From Candidatus Nanopelagicales bacterium (GTDB lineage Bacteria > Actinomycetota > Actinomycetes > S36-B12 > UBA5976): a DNA stretch of 60,135 bases. Below the pieces are notes generated by a model, which searched no databases, was not told where the DNA came from, and saw nothing but the letters and a program-made list of their open reading frames with translations. The stretch spans positions 1 through 60,135 of the forward strand of contig JAGYJD010000009.1 of NCBI GenBank assembly GCA_018402365.1, in the 5' to 3' direction. A program made the translations under genes and the position numbers. Below, piece by piece: positions 36,984 to 46,948 of the stretch. Positions within the stretch are counted from its first letter, which is position 1, and each line of letters begins with the position of its first letter.

Positions 36984-37133
36984 TTGGCCCTCCGGGCTTT
37001 TACTAACTAAGGCATTGGGACATCCAGTGCTAATCAAAAGTTAGGCCCATAAATAAGGGTTTTTAGCAACGCCACGCCGAAAAATCCAATAAAAGTGGGT
37101 ATTTAGCCTAAAAATGACTAAAAAACAGGGTTT

Positions 37134-37724
37134 TTAGCCCTGAGTTACTGGCAAAAAGCTAGGACGAGAAGATTCAAAGTTGTCAATAAAATCAATTTTT
37201 TGCAACGTGAGTGCAACATCGTCTAAACCTTCTAAAAGTCTCCACCGTACATAATCATCAATTTGAAATTCAGCCACTAATCCAGCAGCCGAAACAGTCT
37301 TTGCCTGCAAATCGACTGTTACTTGAGTACTTGGATCTTCTTCCACAATTTTCCAAAGCTGATCAATCACGTCTTGCTCAACTTGTGCGGTCAATAATCC
37401 TGCCTTACCGGAGTTTCCTCTAAAAATGTCAGCAAATCTTGAGGAAAGAACACATTTAAATCCAAAATCTTGCAAAGCCCAAACCGCATGCTCGCGAGAT
37501 GAGCCAGTACCGAACTCAGGACCTGCAATCAAAATAGAAGCTTTTTGGTATTCAGGCTTGTTAAGCACGAATTCTGGGTCGTTTTTCCAAGCTTTAAATA
37601 ATCCGTCCTCAAAGCCATGACGAGTGATTCGCTTGAGAAACTCAGCCGGGATGATTTGATCGGTATCAACATTGCTTCTTCGAAGTGGTGCCGCTGATCC
37701 AGTGTGAGTTACGAATTTTTCCAT
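37134..37724 (-). CDS. leuD: 3-isopropylmalate dehydratase small subunit
   Basis: LeuD pairs with LeuC. The 196-residue protein has [15 protein letters not shown] near residue 20, the swivel-domain [22 protein letters not shown] and [18 protein letters not shown]. It lies 3 bp after leuC. With citramalate from CimA upstream, LeuCD also isomerises (R)-citramalate in the pyruvate route to isoleucine. Confidence 0.97.
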   Translation of the reverse strand: MEKFVTHTGSAAPLRRSNVDTDQIIPAEFLKRITRHGFEDGLFKAWKNDPEFVLNKPEYQKASILIAGPEFGTGSSREHAVWALQDFGFKCVLSSRFADIFRGNSGKAGLLTAQVEQDVIDQLWKIVEEDPSTQVTVDLQAKTVSAAGLVAEFQIDDYVRWRLLEGLDDVALTLQKIDFIDNFESSRPSFLPVTQG

Positions 37725-37727
37725 GAG

Positions 37728-39125
37728 TTACACGTCCGCCGGGGTTGAAATTTTTCCCCTAATCGCGGTTGCTGCAGCAACCAATGGTGAAACTAAATGA
37801 GTTCTACCGCCTGGGCCTTGGCGTCCTTCAAAATTTCTATTTGACGTGCTAGCTGCCCGTTCCCCTGGAGTTAATTTGTCAGGATTCATACCTAAACACA
37901 TTGAACATCCGGCGTTACGCCAGTCAGCGCCTGCTTCTTTAAAAATTTCTACCAATCCTTCGGCTTCTGCCTGTATGGCAACTCGTGCTGAACCAGGGAC
38001 AACCATTAAGCGAACTGTGCTGGCAACCTTTTTACCTTTTAGAATTGCGGCAGCTGCTCTTAGATCTTCTATTCGACCATTTGTGCAGGAGCCTAAAAAT
38101 ACGGTGTCAACTTTTATGTCTTTTATTTTGGTTCCAGGCTTAAGGTCCATGTACTCCAAAGCTCGCTCAGCCGCACTTCTTTCAACTGGGTCAGAAAAAT
38201 TATTTGGATCTGGAACGCTCGCGGTAATAGATACACCTTGTCCAGGATTTGTTCCCCAAGTTACAAAGGGTGAAAGTTCACTCGCTTCAATAATTACCTC
38301 AGCATCAAAAACTGCATCAGCGTCTGTAGTTAAAGTTTTCCAATATTGAACTGCTTTGTTCCAGTCTTCACCCTGCGGTGCGTGCGGCTTACCTTTTATG
38401 TATTCAAAAGTTGTTTCATCTGGTGCAATCATTCCTGCCCGAGCACCGGCTTCGATTGACATATTGCAAATCGTCATGCGTCCTTCCATGGAAAGACTAC
38501 GAATTGCTTCGCCTCGATATTCCAAAACATAACCTTGGCCACCACCTGTTGAAATCTTTGCAATTGTTGCCAAAATGATGTCTTTTGCGGTAGAACCCTC
38601 TGGCAATTGTCCGTTAACTGTGATTGCCATAGTTTTAAATGGCTTCAGCGGTAAAGCTTGCGTTGCTAAAACATGCTCAACTTCACTAGTTCCGATACCA
38701 AAAGCTAGGGCTCCAAAAGCACCATGTGTTGAGGTATGACTGTCCCCGCACACAATTGTCATTCCTGGTTGGGTTAATCCTAATTGGGGACCAACTACGT
38801 GAACGATTCCTTGATCCACGTCGCCTAGTGAATGAATTCTTAAATTAAACTCTTTGGCATTGTTTCTTAATGCCTCGATCTGGGCCCGAGAAACAGGATC
38901 TGCAATTGGCTTGTCTATATCAATTGTTGGAACATTATGATCTTCCGTTAATAGCGTTAAGTCGGGTCTACGTACTTTTCTGCCAGCGGCTCTCAGTCCG
39001 TCGAAAGCTTGCGGGCTAGTTACTTCATGTACTAAATGTAAATCTATGTAGAGCAAGTCGGGCTCGCCTTCCACGCGCTTGATTACGTGTGCGTCCCAAA
39101 CTTTCTCTGCTAACGTGCGTCCCAC
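37728..39125 (-). CDS. leuC: 3-isopropylmalate dehydratase large subunit
   Basis: The 465-residue aconitase-family protein has [64 protein letters not shown] and GAGCS-like [12 protein letters not shown], carrying the 4Fe-4S cysteines. The GTG start has GGAAGG six bases upstream. Its start is only about 30 bp from the 3' end of tRNA-Glu, so it is probably co-transcribed with that tRNA. Confidence 0.97.
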   Translation of the reverse strand: MGRTLAEKVWDAHVIKRVEGEPDLLYIDLHLVHEVTSPQAFDGLRAAGRKVRRPDLTLLTEDHNVPTIDIDKPIADPVSRAQIEALRNNAKEFNLRIHSLGDVDQGIVHVVGPQLGLTQPGMTIVCGDSHTSTHGAFGALAFGIGTSEVEHVLATQALPLKPFKTMAITVNGQLPEGSTAKDIILATIAKISTGGGQGYVLEYRGEAIRSLSMEGRMTICNMSIEAGARAGMIAPDETTFEYIKGKPHAPQGEDWNKAVQYWKTLTTDADAVFDAEVIIEASELSPFVTWGTNPGQGVSITASVPDPNNFSDPVERSAAERALEYMDLKPGTKIKDIKVDTVFLGSCTNGRIEDLRAAAAILKGKKVASTVRLMVVPGSARVAIQAEAEGLVEIFKEAGADWRNAGCSMCLGMNPDKLTPGERAASTSNRNFEGRQGPGGRTHLVSPLVAAATAIRGKISTPADV

Positions 39126-39153
39126 TATTTACCTTCCTGCATTTTCAACAATG

Positions 39154-39226
39154 TAGCCCCGACGGGATTCGAACCCGCGCTACCGCCTTGAGAGGGCGGC
39201 GTGCTAGGCCACTACACAACGGGGCC
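39154..39226 (-). tRNA. tRNA-Glu (CTC)
   Basis: A 73-nt cloverleaf read on the minus strand: acceptor GGCCCCG paired with CGGGGCT (one G-T pair), discriminator A, anticodon stem CCGCC/GGCGG around loop CTCTCAA giving anticodon CTC, and T-loop GGGTTCGAATCCC. No CCA is encoded. It lies between lldD and leuC. Confidence 0.95.
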
Positions 39227-39304
39227 GTGCGACGAGCACCCTCAAATTAAATTGAAGGCCTAGCAACTCATCTGTTGAACCGTAACGGAAAGGATATCGC
39301 ACCG

Positions 39305-40516
39305 CTAACGCAGCCTGATTCGCTCCGGAGTTAGCTCAGCCAAAGATGTGATCCCCAGCAAACGCATGTTGGTTTCGATTTCATTTTTAAGGATTTCGAC
39401 TACTCGTTCGACTCCTTTTTGACCACCCGCCATTATTCCATAAAGATAGGCTCTGCCGATAAAGACTGCATCGGCCCCAAAAGCAATAGCCGCCAGTACG
39501 TCAGAGCCACTCATCACTCCGCCATCTAAAAATACCTTCATTTCTTTACCAACCGCTTTTTTAACCTCTGGTAGCAACTCCAAAGGAACCGGAGCTTTGT
39601 CTAATTGCCGACCACCATGGGTAGAAAGAATTATTCCGTCAATGCCAGATTGAGTGAGCATTTTTGCATCTTCAACGCTTTGTACGCCCTTAACTAAGAT
39701 CTTGCCATCCCAGTTTGCTCTTAACCACTCAATATCTTTTACGGTGATTGAAGGATCAAAAATTTTATTAATTAATTCTTGAACTGTGCCTCCACTGTTT
39801 TTCAAGGAAGCAAACTCCAAAGGTGCGGTGGTTAGTAGGTTCATCCACCAGTGGGGATGTCGCGCCATGTCTAAAAGGGTTTTACCACTTAATTTTGGTG
39901 GAATTGTCAAACCATTTCTCACATCTCTAAATCGTGAGCCACCCACTACGGTGTCAACTGTCAAAATTATGGTTTCATAACCCATCTTGCGTACCCGCTC
40001 AACTAACTGTTCATTCAATTCAGTGTCGCGTCGCATATAAAACTGAAACCATAATCGGGCCCCGGGTACCGAGTTTGCCAAATCCTCTGGCGACGTTGTA
40101 CCCAAAGTGGATAAGGCGTAAGCCAAGCCATATTTTTTAGCTACATTGGCAACAGCAATTTCGCCTTGGTAATTCATCATTCGGGTAAATCCGGTAGCGG
40201 CGAAGGCAAAAGGCAGCGCGTTAGGTTTTCCTAAAAGGTCTATAGAGGTATCAATCTCTGTTACATCGCGTAACACTCTTGGTGAAAATTCAACCGAAGC
40301 AAAAACCTCTCTAGCTCGATTGAGGCTTGACTCACTTCCAGCCGCACCATCGGTGTAATCAAAAACAGCTCGTGGGGTTCTTTTTCTAGCGATTCTTTTA
40401 ATGTCCTGTAGATCAGCTGCTTTGCTGAGTCTGATCTCTGTTCTTTTTAAAGAGGGTAAAGAGAATCCGATTAGCGGGAGTATTTCGCTGGGACGTGGAA
40501 ATCTTCTCTTAACCAT
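39305..40516 (-). CDS. FMN-dependent alpha-hydroxy-acid dehydrogenase (L-lactate dehydrogenase-like)
   Basis: The 403-residue TIM-barrel protein has FDYTDGAAGSESSLNRARE near residue 55, LPFAFAATGFTRMM, WFQFYMRRD, LTVDTVVGGSRFRDVRNG and the catalytic His300 in ILSTHGGRQLD, plus FLDGGVMSGSDVLAAIAFGADAVFIGR for FMN. These are family hallmarks of LldD/glycolate oxidase. The substrate (lactate, glycolate or other) cannot be read from the sequence. It is placed between tRNA-Gln and tRNA-Glu within an otherwise amino-acid-linked run. Confidence 0.92.
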   Translation of the reverse strand: MVKRRFPRPSEILPLIGFSLPSLKRTEIRLSKAADLQDIKRIARKRTPRAVFDYTDGAAGSESSLNRAREVFASVEFSPRVLRDVTEIDTSIDLLGKPNALPFAFAATGFTRMMNYQGEIAVANVAKKYGLAYALSTLGTTSPEDLANSVPGARLWFQFYMRRDTELNEQLVERVRKMGYETIILTVDTVVGGSRFRDVRNGLTIPPKLSGKTLLDMARHPHWWMNLLTTAPLEFASLKNSGGTVQELINKIFDPSITVKDIEWLRANWDGKILVKGVQSVEDAKMLTQSGIDGIILSTHGGRQLDKAPVPLELLPEVKKAVGKEMKVFLDGGVMSGSDVLAAIAFGADAVFIGRAYLYGIMAGGQKGVERVVEILKNEIETNMRLLGITSLAELTPERIRLR

Positions 40517-40543
40517 TTATTTTTACTCCCTTTTTGAAGAAAG

Positions 40544-40615
40544 CTGGGGTACTAGGACTCGAACCTAGACAAACAGATCCAGAAACTGTCGGGCTGCCAA
40601 TTACCCCATACCCCA
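40544..40615 (-). tRNA. tRNA-Gln (CTG)
   Basis: A 72-nt cloverleaf on the minus strand: acceptor TGGGGTA/TACCCCA with discriminator G, anticodon loop TTCTGGA giving CTG, and T-arm CTAGG-TTCGAGT-CCTAG. The last pair of the anticodon stem is a T-T mismatch. It starts 17 bp after gltX, whose product may charge it with Glu if the GatCAB route is used. Confidence 0.93.
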
Positions 40616-40631
40616 TCTTTAGAAATCAAGA

Positions 40632-42107
40632 TTAGACCATCAAGGCTTTGCTGATTCTCGATAGGCAGGACTGCTTACCTAGTAGTTCCATGGATTCAAA
40701 TAAGGGAGGCGAAACTCTTCTACCGGTAATTGCCACCCGGATCGGGGTAAACGCTAAGCGCGGCTTTAATCCCATCTCTTGTACCAAAAGCTCATTTAAT
40801 TTGTCGTGTAAAACTTGTGTTTCCCAATCTTCTAAGCCAGTCAATTGCTCAATAACTTTTGTTAAAACGGTTTTGCTCTCAGCGGACTGTACCTGGGGTA
40901 AATCTGCACTTTCGATAGCAAATTCTTCATCATTTTCAAGCAAAAATCTCAGCATTCCCACGGCCTGAGAAAGAGTTTCCATGCGTTCTTGTATCAATGG
41001 GATAGCTTGTAAAATTAGGGCTCTTTCTTTGTTCTCGACTGAATATCCCGCACCTACCAAAAAAGGCAATAGCCGGTCGGCTAAGTCTTGTGTGGAAAGA
41101 CTTCTAATCCAATCTGCATTAATTGCGGTGCATTTTTTAATATCAAATCTTGCTGGATTTGCACTTACTCGCGCTATGTCAAAATTATCTGCCATTTCTT
41201 TCATTGAAAAAAACTCACGATCTTCACCAAAAGACCAGCCCAAGAGGCCTAAATAATTCATTAACCCCTCTGGCAGAAATCCTTCGCTTTTATAAAGAGA
41301 AAGACTCGATTGTGGATCGCGCTTGGAAAGTTTTTTATTTTGTTCACCCATTACATAAGGCAAGTGCCCAAATTCAGGAATAGTCCCATTACCTACTCCG
41401 ATGCTAGAAAATGCTTCGTACAGCGCGATTTGCCGCGGAGTTGAAGACAGTAAGTCTTCGCCTCTTAAAACATGAGTTATTTGCATCAAGGCGTCATCAA
41501 TTGGATTTACTAAAGGATACAGCGCCTCACCATTAGCTCTCACAATTACATAATCGGGTACGTGTTCGGGTTGAAAAGTAATCTCACCTCGAATTAAATC
41601 AGTAAAGGTAATCGGCTTATCAGGCATTCTAAATCTGATGACCGGAACTCGGTGCAACGATTTAAATTCAGCAATTTTCTCGTCACTTAGCTCTCTGCAA
41701 AAGCCGTCATAACCAGAAGCTTTTCCTTGAGCTTGTAACGCTTTGCTACGCTCGCTGGTTTCTTCTTGCGAGCAATAACAGTTGTAAGCAAAACCGTTTT
41801 CCAGTAAGTCTTTTGCTATGGGGGAATAAATATCTTTGCGTTCACTTTGGCGATAAGGCCCATGCGGACCACCGACTTCTGGCCCTTCGTCCCAATCTAA
41901 GTTTAACCATCGCATGGCAGCTAGTAACGCTTTAAAGGAATCTTCACTATCGCGAGCAGCATCAGTATCTTCGATTCTAAAAACAAAAGTTCCGTTATTT
42001 TTTCGAGCAAACGCCCAGTTAAATAAAGCAGTGCGGATCATTCCCACGTGCGGATCCCCGGTTGGGGAAGGGCAAAATCTAACTCTTATTTTCGAATTGG
42101 TAGTCAT
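40632..42107 (-). CDS. gltX: Glutamyl-tRNA synthetase
   Basis: The 491-residue class I synthetase has VRFCPSPTGDPHVGMIRTALFNWAFAR (HIGH as HVGM) near residue 20, FRIEDTDAARDSEDS, YRQSERKDIY and KLSKRDPQSS (KMSKS region). The C-terminal anticodon-binding helical region is present. No glutaminyl synthetase is seen, and actinobacteria usually use non-discriminating GluRS plus GatCAB. It lies 15 bp after cimA and just before tRNA-Gln. Confidence 0.97.
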   Translation of the reverse strand: MTTNSKIRVRFCPSPTGDPHVGMIRTALFNWAFARKNNGTFVFRIEDTDAARDSEDSFKALLAAMRWLNLDWDEGPEVGGPHGPYRQSERKDIYSPIAKDLLENGFAYNCYCSQEETSERSKALQAQGKASGYDGFCRELSDEKIAEFKSLHRVPVIRFRMPDKPITFTDLIRGEITFQPEHVPDYVIVRANGEALYPLVNPIDDALMQITHVLRGEDLLSSTPRQIALYEAFSSIGVGNGTIPEFGHLPYVMGEQNKKLSKRDPQSSLSLYKSEGFLPEGLMNYLGLLGWSFGEDREFFSMKEMADNFDIARVSANPARFDIKKCTAINADWIRSLSTQDLADRLLPFLVGAGYSVENKERALILQAIPLIQERMETLSQAVGMLRFLLENDEEFAIESADLPQVQSAESKTVLTKVIEQLTGLEDWETQVLHDKLNELLVQEMGLKPRLAFTPIRVAITGRRVSPPLFESMELLGKQSCLSRISKALMV

Positions 42108-42121
42108 TGCGCCTTAGCGTA

Positions 42122-43702
42122 CTAGGAAGGATTTTTTCTCAATAATCCATAAAGTACTGCGTCACTAATTGCGTTCCAACTAGCGGCAATCACATTTTCA
42201 TGAACACCAACTGTGTCCCATTCAGTTTCACCATCGGTGGTTTCAATCAAAACCCTGGTAACAGCTCCAGTGCCTTTATCTCCATCTAGGATTCTCACTT
42301 TGTAATCAATTAATTCGAGTTTTTCAAGCTCTGGGTAAATCTTTCCCAAGGCACTTCTGAGCGCCTTATCTAAAGCATTAACGGGGCCGTTTCCTTCACC
42401 CACTTCAACTATTCGCTCCTCCCCAGCCTTTACCTTGACAGTCGCCTCACTAATTACCTCGCCGTTGGGCAACTGTTCAACAATGGCCCTCCAAGATTCA
42501 ACTGTAAAAAATCTCTCATCATTTTTGCCTAGTTCATTTCTCAGCAATAGCTCAAATGAAGCATCCGCTGCCTCAAAGGTGTAGCCCCGGTTCTCTAATT
42601 CTTTTACTTTTTTAACTACTCTTCCTACAACGTCTTTTTGCTCAGAAAGATCTATTCCTAACTCTCTACCTTTTAGTTCAATAGACGCTCTACCGGCCAT
42701 ATCACTTACTAAAGTGCGCATATCGTTTCCTACCTGCTGTGGATCGATGTGCTGGTAAAGCATCGGATCAATTTTTACTGCACTGGCATGTAGACCAGCT
42801 TTGTGGGCAAATGCCGAAAGCCCCACATAAGCCTGATGTTGATTTGGAGTGACATTAGTTATTTCACTAACTGCATGCGAGATGCGAGTCATGTCTCGTA
42901 AAGCCTCTGCTGGAACAACTTGCATACCCTTTTTTAATTGTAGATTTGCGACAACACTGAATAAATTTGCGTTGCCACTTCTTTCGCCATATCCATTAGC
43001 GGTTCCTTGCACGTGGGTGACTCCAGCATCTACTGCGCTAAGCGTGTTAGCAACCGCGCAGTTTGTGTCATCATGACAATGAATTCCTAACCTGGCATTT
43101 GAGTCTTGTAAGATTTTGTTTACAATTTCGCCCATTTGATCGGGTAACATTCCACCGTTGGTGTCACAAAGTGCAACTACTTCAGCACCAGCTGCTGCAG
43201 AAGTTCTCACAACCTCAAGAGCGTAATCGGGATTACTGATATAGCCATCAAAAAAATGTTCGGCATCAAGAAAAACTCGTCTTCCTTCACTCTTTAAATA
43301 CTCAATAGTTTCTTTAATCATCAGAAGGTTTTCTTCTAGGGTTGTTTTTAGTGCTAATTCCACGTGACGGTCAAAAGACTTAGCCACCAAAGTAACCACC
43401 GAAGCTTGCGAATCTACTAACGCTCGCACTAGTTGATCATCCGCCGCCTTGCTATTAGGTCGACGAGTAGATCCAAAAGCTGCCAAAGTTGCATACTTCA
43501 AATCAAGTTCGGTTTGTGCCAATCGAAAAAATTCTGTATCACGGGGGTTTGCTCCAGGAAACCCGCCTTCAATAAATCCCACACCCAAATTGTCTAGATG
43601 TTTGGCAATAGTAATTTTGTCAGCGACCGAAAGGTTTAACCCCTCTTGTTGAGCACCATCTCGCAAAGTGGTGTCATAAACATGGAAAGCATTTACATCC
43701 AT
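42122..43702 (-). CDS. cimA: (R)-citramalate synthase
   Basis: CimA condenses pyruvate and acetyl-CoA to citramalate, the entry to the threonine-independent isoleucine route. The 526-residue protein has HVYDTTLRDGAQQEGLNLSV, the EGGFPGANPRD motif, ALCDTNGGMLP, LGIHCHDDTNCAVANTL and GYGERSGNANLF, then a LeuA-like allosteric C-terminal domain (about 390-526). EGGFPGANPRDTEFF and the paralogue features distinguish it from LeuA. It is downstream of an attenuator-like leader. Confidence 0.94.
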   Translation of the reverse strand: MDVNAFHVYDTTLRDGAQQEGLNLSVADKITIAKHLDNLGVGFIEGGFPGANPRDTEFFRLAQTELDLKYATLAAFGSTRRPNSKAADDQLVRALVDSQASVVTLVAKSFDRHVELALKTTLEENLLMIKETIEYLKSEGRRVFLDAEHFFDGYISNPDYALEVVRTSAAAGAEVVALCDTNGGMLPDQMGEIVNKILQDSNARLGIHCHDDTNCAVANTLSAVDAGVTHVQGTANGYGERSGNANLFSVVANLQLKKGMQVVPAEALRDMTRISHAVSEITNVTPNQHQAYVGLSAFAHKAGLHASAVKIDPMLYQHIDPQQVGNDMRTLVSDMAGRASIELKGRELGIDLSEQKDVVGRVVKKVKELENRGYTFEAADASFELLLRNELGKNDERFFTVESWRAIVEQLPNGEVISEATVKVKAGEERIVEVGEGNGPVNALDKALRSALGKIYPELEKLELIDYKVRILDGDKGTGAVTRVLIETTDGETEWDTVGVHENVIAASWNAISDAVLYGLLRKNPS

Positions 43703-43723
43703 GATGGTCGTCCCTTCTCAAAT

Positions 43724-43811
43724 AAAAAAACCCCTCGCATCCGCGAAGGGTCAGCGCACGAGGGTTTTTGAGCCCTTGGGCGCTCTAGCTAATAATGATT
43801 TGCTGTGACAC
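43724..43811 (-). promoter_or_regulatory. Isoleucine attenuator-like leader of cimA
   Basis: A mini-ORF (GTG at 43809-43811, stop TAG at 43785-43787) encodes MSQQIIIS, with ATC ATT ATT in a row. The stop overlaps a stem GAGCGCCCAAGGGCTC (43770-43785). Downstream is a terminator: CCCTTCGC (43743-43750), loop GGAT, GCGAGGGG (43731-43738), then seven T (43724-43730). AAAAACCCTCG (43759-43769) can pair instead with the terminator 3' arm and T-run, giving an alternative fold. Ribosome stalling at Ile codons would control cimA. No strong Shine-Dalgarno precedes the GTG. Confidence 0.6.
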
Positions 43812-43899
43812 CCTTATAGGATTTCATACCCTGTGACCTAAGTGACAGGCGGGGTGGCCTCGGGCTAACTTAAATAGCCGGCTTGCTGTGAGGCTCAAT

Positions 43900-44307
43900 C
43901 TAGTGCCGAACAGGCTCGTTACGCTCAAACTTCCAGTACTCAAATAACCAACCAGTAACACTAAAAATTACAAAACCTAAACCCATAACAAAAATCCATG
44001 GGGTAACCACAAAACCTACAAAGGTTATAGCCGCAGCACCCGCCACCAACATTGGCCACCAAGATTGTGGGGAGTAAAAGCCGTAATCACTCTCTGCCTC
44101 AGAAATTTCACCGTCATAGTTGTCTTCTGGTTGGTATCCGATTCTTTTATCAGTGAAAAGCACATAAAAAGCGACCAACAGTGATAATCCCCCAGTTAAC
44201 AAGATTGCAGTACTGCCAACTGGTTCTTTAGTAAAAAAGTAATAAATTGTTCCGACGGCAAAATAGAAAGCAGCTCCCCAGAAAAACAGCCAACCACCAA
44301 TTTTCAT
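43900..44307 (-). CDS. ctaF: Cytochrome c oxidase subunit IV (actinobacterial type)
   Basis: The 135-residue membrane protein has four likely helices: MKIGGWLFFWGAAFYFAVGTIYYFF, a second at AILLTGGLSLLVAFYVLFT, and two near the end (WWPMLVAGAAAITFVGFVVT and MGLGFVIFSVTGWLFEYW). This matches the small subunit IV found after ctaD in actinobacteria. It starts 4 bp after ctaD. Confidence 0.93.
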   Translation of the reverse strand: MKIGGWLFFWGAAFYFAVGTIYYFFTKEPVGSTAILLTGGLSLLVAFYVLFTDKRIGYQPEDNYDGEISEAESDYGFYSPQSWWPMLVAGAAAITFVGFVVTPWIFVMGLGFVIFSVTGWLFEYWKFERNEPVRH

Positions 44308-44311
44308 CTAA

Positions 44312-46024
44312 TTACTCAATTCCATAAAGAGTTTTTTTAGAAATTGAAAAGCGATCCCCGTGCTTTGGTAAATCTGCATATTCAGGATGCGCCTCGTCAA
44401 ATGCAGGGCGCTCTGAGCGAATCTGTGGAATGCGAGTGAAGTTGTGGCGAGGTGGAGGACAACTGGTGGCCCACTCAAGGCTCATACCCCAACCCCAAGG
44501 GTCATTGACGTTAACCATTGGCGCTTCTCGCCACGTTTTATAAACGTTGTAGAGAAACGGCAAAGTTGAGGCTCCTAAAAGAAATGCACCTGCACTAGAA
44601 ACCATATTTAGTGTGGTAAACCCGTCACTCGCTAGATAATCCGCGTAACGACGTGGCATACCCATACCACCTAGCCAATGCTGAACTAAAAACGTAATTT
44701 GAAATCCAATAAAGGTCAAGTAAAAATGAATCTTGCCCAATCCTTCATCCAGCATTTTGCCTGTCCACTTGGGCCACCAAAAATAAAATCCAGCAAACAT
44801 GGCAAACACAACTGTTCCAAAAACGGTGTAGTGAAAATGCGCCACGACAAAGTAGCTATCAGAAACAGGGAAGTTGATTGGTGGCATTGCCAACATAACT
44901 CCAGTCAAACCACCCAGCAAGAAAGTGATCAAAAACCCAATCACCCAAAGCATCGGTGTTTCAAAAGATAAGGACCCGCGCCACATGGTTCCAATCCAAT
45001 TAAAAAACTTAACGCCGGTTGGAACCGCGATCAACATAGTCGTCAGAGCAAAAAACGGCAAGGAAACAGCACCCGTCACGTACATGTGGTGAGCCCAAAC
45101 CGCTACCGAAAGACCGGCGATTGCGATCGTGGCAAAAACTAGACCTTTATAACCAAAAATTGGTTTTCGGCTAAAGACAGGAATTACTTCACTAACAATT
45201 CCAAAAAATGGCAAAGCAATAATGTAGACCTCAGGGTGACCGAAGAACCAAAATAAATGTTGCCACAAAATCGCTCCACCATTTTCAGCTGCGAATACTT
45301 GTGAACCAAAGTTTCTATCAATCGAGAGCACAATCAAAGCGGCGGCTAGCACTGGGAAAGCCACCAAAACCAAAACGCTAGTGAGCAAAATAGTCCAGAC
45401 AAAAATTGACATCCGCCACATTGTCATACCCGGAGCGCGCATCGTCAAAATAGTTGTAATGAAATTAACTGCGCCGAGAATTGTTCCCAGCCCACCTAAA
45501 GCCAATCCCATAATCCAAAGATCTGCACCCAAGGTTGGTGAGTTTTCAACATTGGAAAGTGGAGTGTAGGCAAACCATCCAAAACTAGCAGCGCCATCTG
45601 GAGTTAAAAACCCAGAAACCACAATTAGTCCTCCAAAGAGGAACATGTAATAGCCAAGCAAATTTAAACGGGGGAACGCTACATCTGGTGCACCAATCTG
45701 TAGTGGAACTAAAGCGTTTGCAAATCCCACAAAAAGTGGAGTAGCAAACAAAAACAACATGATGGTGCCATGCATAGTGAACAATTGGTTGTACTGTTCG
45801 TTTCCGACAAGTTGTAATCCAGGTTGTGCTAGCTCAGCACGGATAATCATTGCCATCGCGCCAGCGAACATAAAAAAAATAAAAGCGGTAACCATATACA
45901 TATAACCAATGGTTTTTGGATCTGTTGTGGTCATCCACTTAATCGCCTTGCGGCCATAGCCCTCGGGTTGAAAAACCGGTTCCGTCACAGATTTTGATAG
46001 AGGCTTATCTTCTAAAATCGTCAT
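44312..46024 (-). CDS. ctaD: Cytochrome c oxidase subunit I
   Basis: The 570-residue heme-copper oxidase subunit has about 12 helices. Seen are [24 protein letters not shown] (heme a His), [22 protein letters not shown] (CuB His and Tyr cross-link region), WAHHMYVTG with the paired CuB histidines, and [14 protein letters not shown] with heme a3 and a ligands. It reduces O2 at the end of the respiratory chain. It overlaps ctaC by 4 bp. Confidence 0.98.
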   Translation of the reverse strand: MTILEDKPLSKSVTEPVFQPEGYGRKAIKWMTTTDPKTIGYMYMVTAFIFFMFAGAMAMIIRAELAQPGLQLVGNEQYNQLFTMHGTIMLFLFATPLFVGFANALVPLQIGAPDVAFPRLNLLGYYMFLFGGLIVVSGFLTPDGAASFGWFAYTPLSNVENSPTLGADLWIMGLALGGLGTILGAVNFITTILTMRAPGMTMWRMSIFVWTILLTSVLVLVAFPVLAAALIVLSIDRNFGSQVFAAENGGAILWQHLFWFFGHPEVYIIALPFFGIVSEVIPVFSRKPIFGYKGLVFATIAIAGLSVAVWAHHMYVTGAVSLPFFALTTMLIAVPTGVKFFNWIGTMWRGSLSFETPMLWVIGFLITFLLGGLTGVMLAMPPINFPVSDSYFVVAHFHYTVFGTVVFAMFAGFYFWWPKWTGKMLDEGLGKIHFYLTFIGFQITFLVQHWLGGMGMPRRYADYLASDGFTTLNMVSSAGAFLLGASTLPFLYNVYKTWREAPMVNVNDPWGWGMSLEWATSCPPPRHNFTRIPQIRSERPAFDEAHPEYADLPKHGDRFSISKKTLYGIE

Positions 46025-46854
46025 GACGCGACCTCCTTACAGCCAGGAAGATTTGAATCTACTGCACAATCGGTGTTTCCTTTTGTGACAATTCTGCCGG
46101 TATCTAATTTACCTTCTTGTCCCTTTGCCCGCAGGGTGGAGATGTGGGCTTCGAATTCTTCTTGCGAAACAACTTTTACGTTGAAGAGCATTCTTGAGTG
46201 ATCTACCCCGCAAAGCTCAGCACATTTGCCAGCATAATCACCTGATTTATTTGGAGTAACCTCAAAAACATTCATTCTTCCGGGGATAACATCCATTTTG
46301 GTTAAAAATGCCGGGATCCAGAAGGAGTGAATTACGTCGGGTGAGGTTAGTTCAAACTTCACCTTCTCATCAATCGGTAGATATAAAACTGGGGGTTCGG
46401 CCGGCGTGCCAATTTCATAAACTCCATAGTCTAAGTAGTTAAACGCCCAAGACCATTTGAAAGCCACAACGTTAACCGTGTGATCATGTTCTCCACTAAT
46501 TTTGGTTAGCTCGGCTTGATCGCGAGCCGTAAAGAAAAACAAGCCAAACACAATTACCAAAGGGACTGCTGTGTAAAGGATTTCCATTGGAATGTTGTAA
46601 CGCGTTTGCTTTGGGACTTCATCTTCACTTTTACGTCTGTATAAAATAATGGCGGCAAACAAAAGTCCGATAACTAAAATTGCAATCGCTATCGCCACAA
46701 GCCAAGTGCCTTGCCAAAGATTAATTACAATTGGGCCCTCAGCGGTGGCCGGCTCTGGAAGGCCCATACGTAAGGCACTCTCACGAGCTTCTTGGCTACA
46801 GGCGGAAAGAGCTAGCGCAGAGATGGCAGCGAGGTAAGCACCCGTTCGACGCAC
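46021..46854 (-). CDS. ctaC: Cytochrome c oxidase subunit II, lipoprotein
   Basis: The 277-residue protein has a lipoprotein signal with lipobox LSAC (Cys19), two membrane helices (about 45-70 and 90-110) and a cupredoxin domain. The CuA site is C211AELC215GVDH219SRM222. It accepts electrons, in actinobacteria usually from the bcc complex cytochrome. It is first in ctaC-ctaD-ctaF; ctaE and qcr genes are not in the window. Confidence 0.97.
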   Translation of the reverse strand: MRRTGAYLAAISALALSACSQEARESALRMGLPEPATAEGPIVINLWQGTWLVAIAIAILVIGLLFAAIILYRRKSEDEVPKQTRYNIPMEILYTAVPLVIVFGLFFFTARDQAELTKISGEHDHTVNVVAFKWSWAFNYLDYGVYEIGTPAEPPVLYLPIDEKVKFELTSPDVIHSFWIPAFLTKMDVIPGRMNVFEVTPNKSGDYAGKCAELCGVDHSRMLFNVKVVSQEEFEAHISTLRAKGQEGKLDTGRIVTKGNTDCAVDSNLPGCKEVAS

Positions 46855-46948
46855 GCTAAAAGACCCCTTTTTGGAATTGTAAAACCTAACTAAAGGCTAT
46901 CGCACCGAGGATTCAATCACAGCGCAAAGGGCAAGTAGCGTCGAGGCT

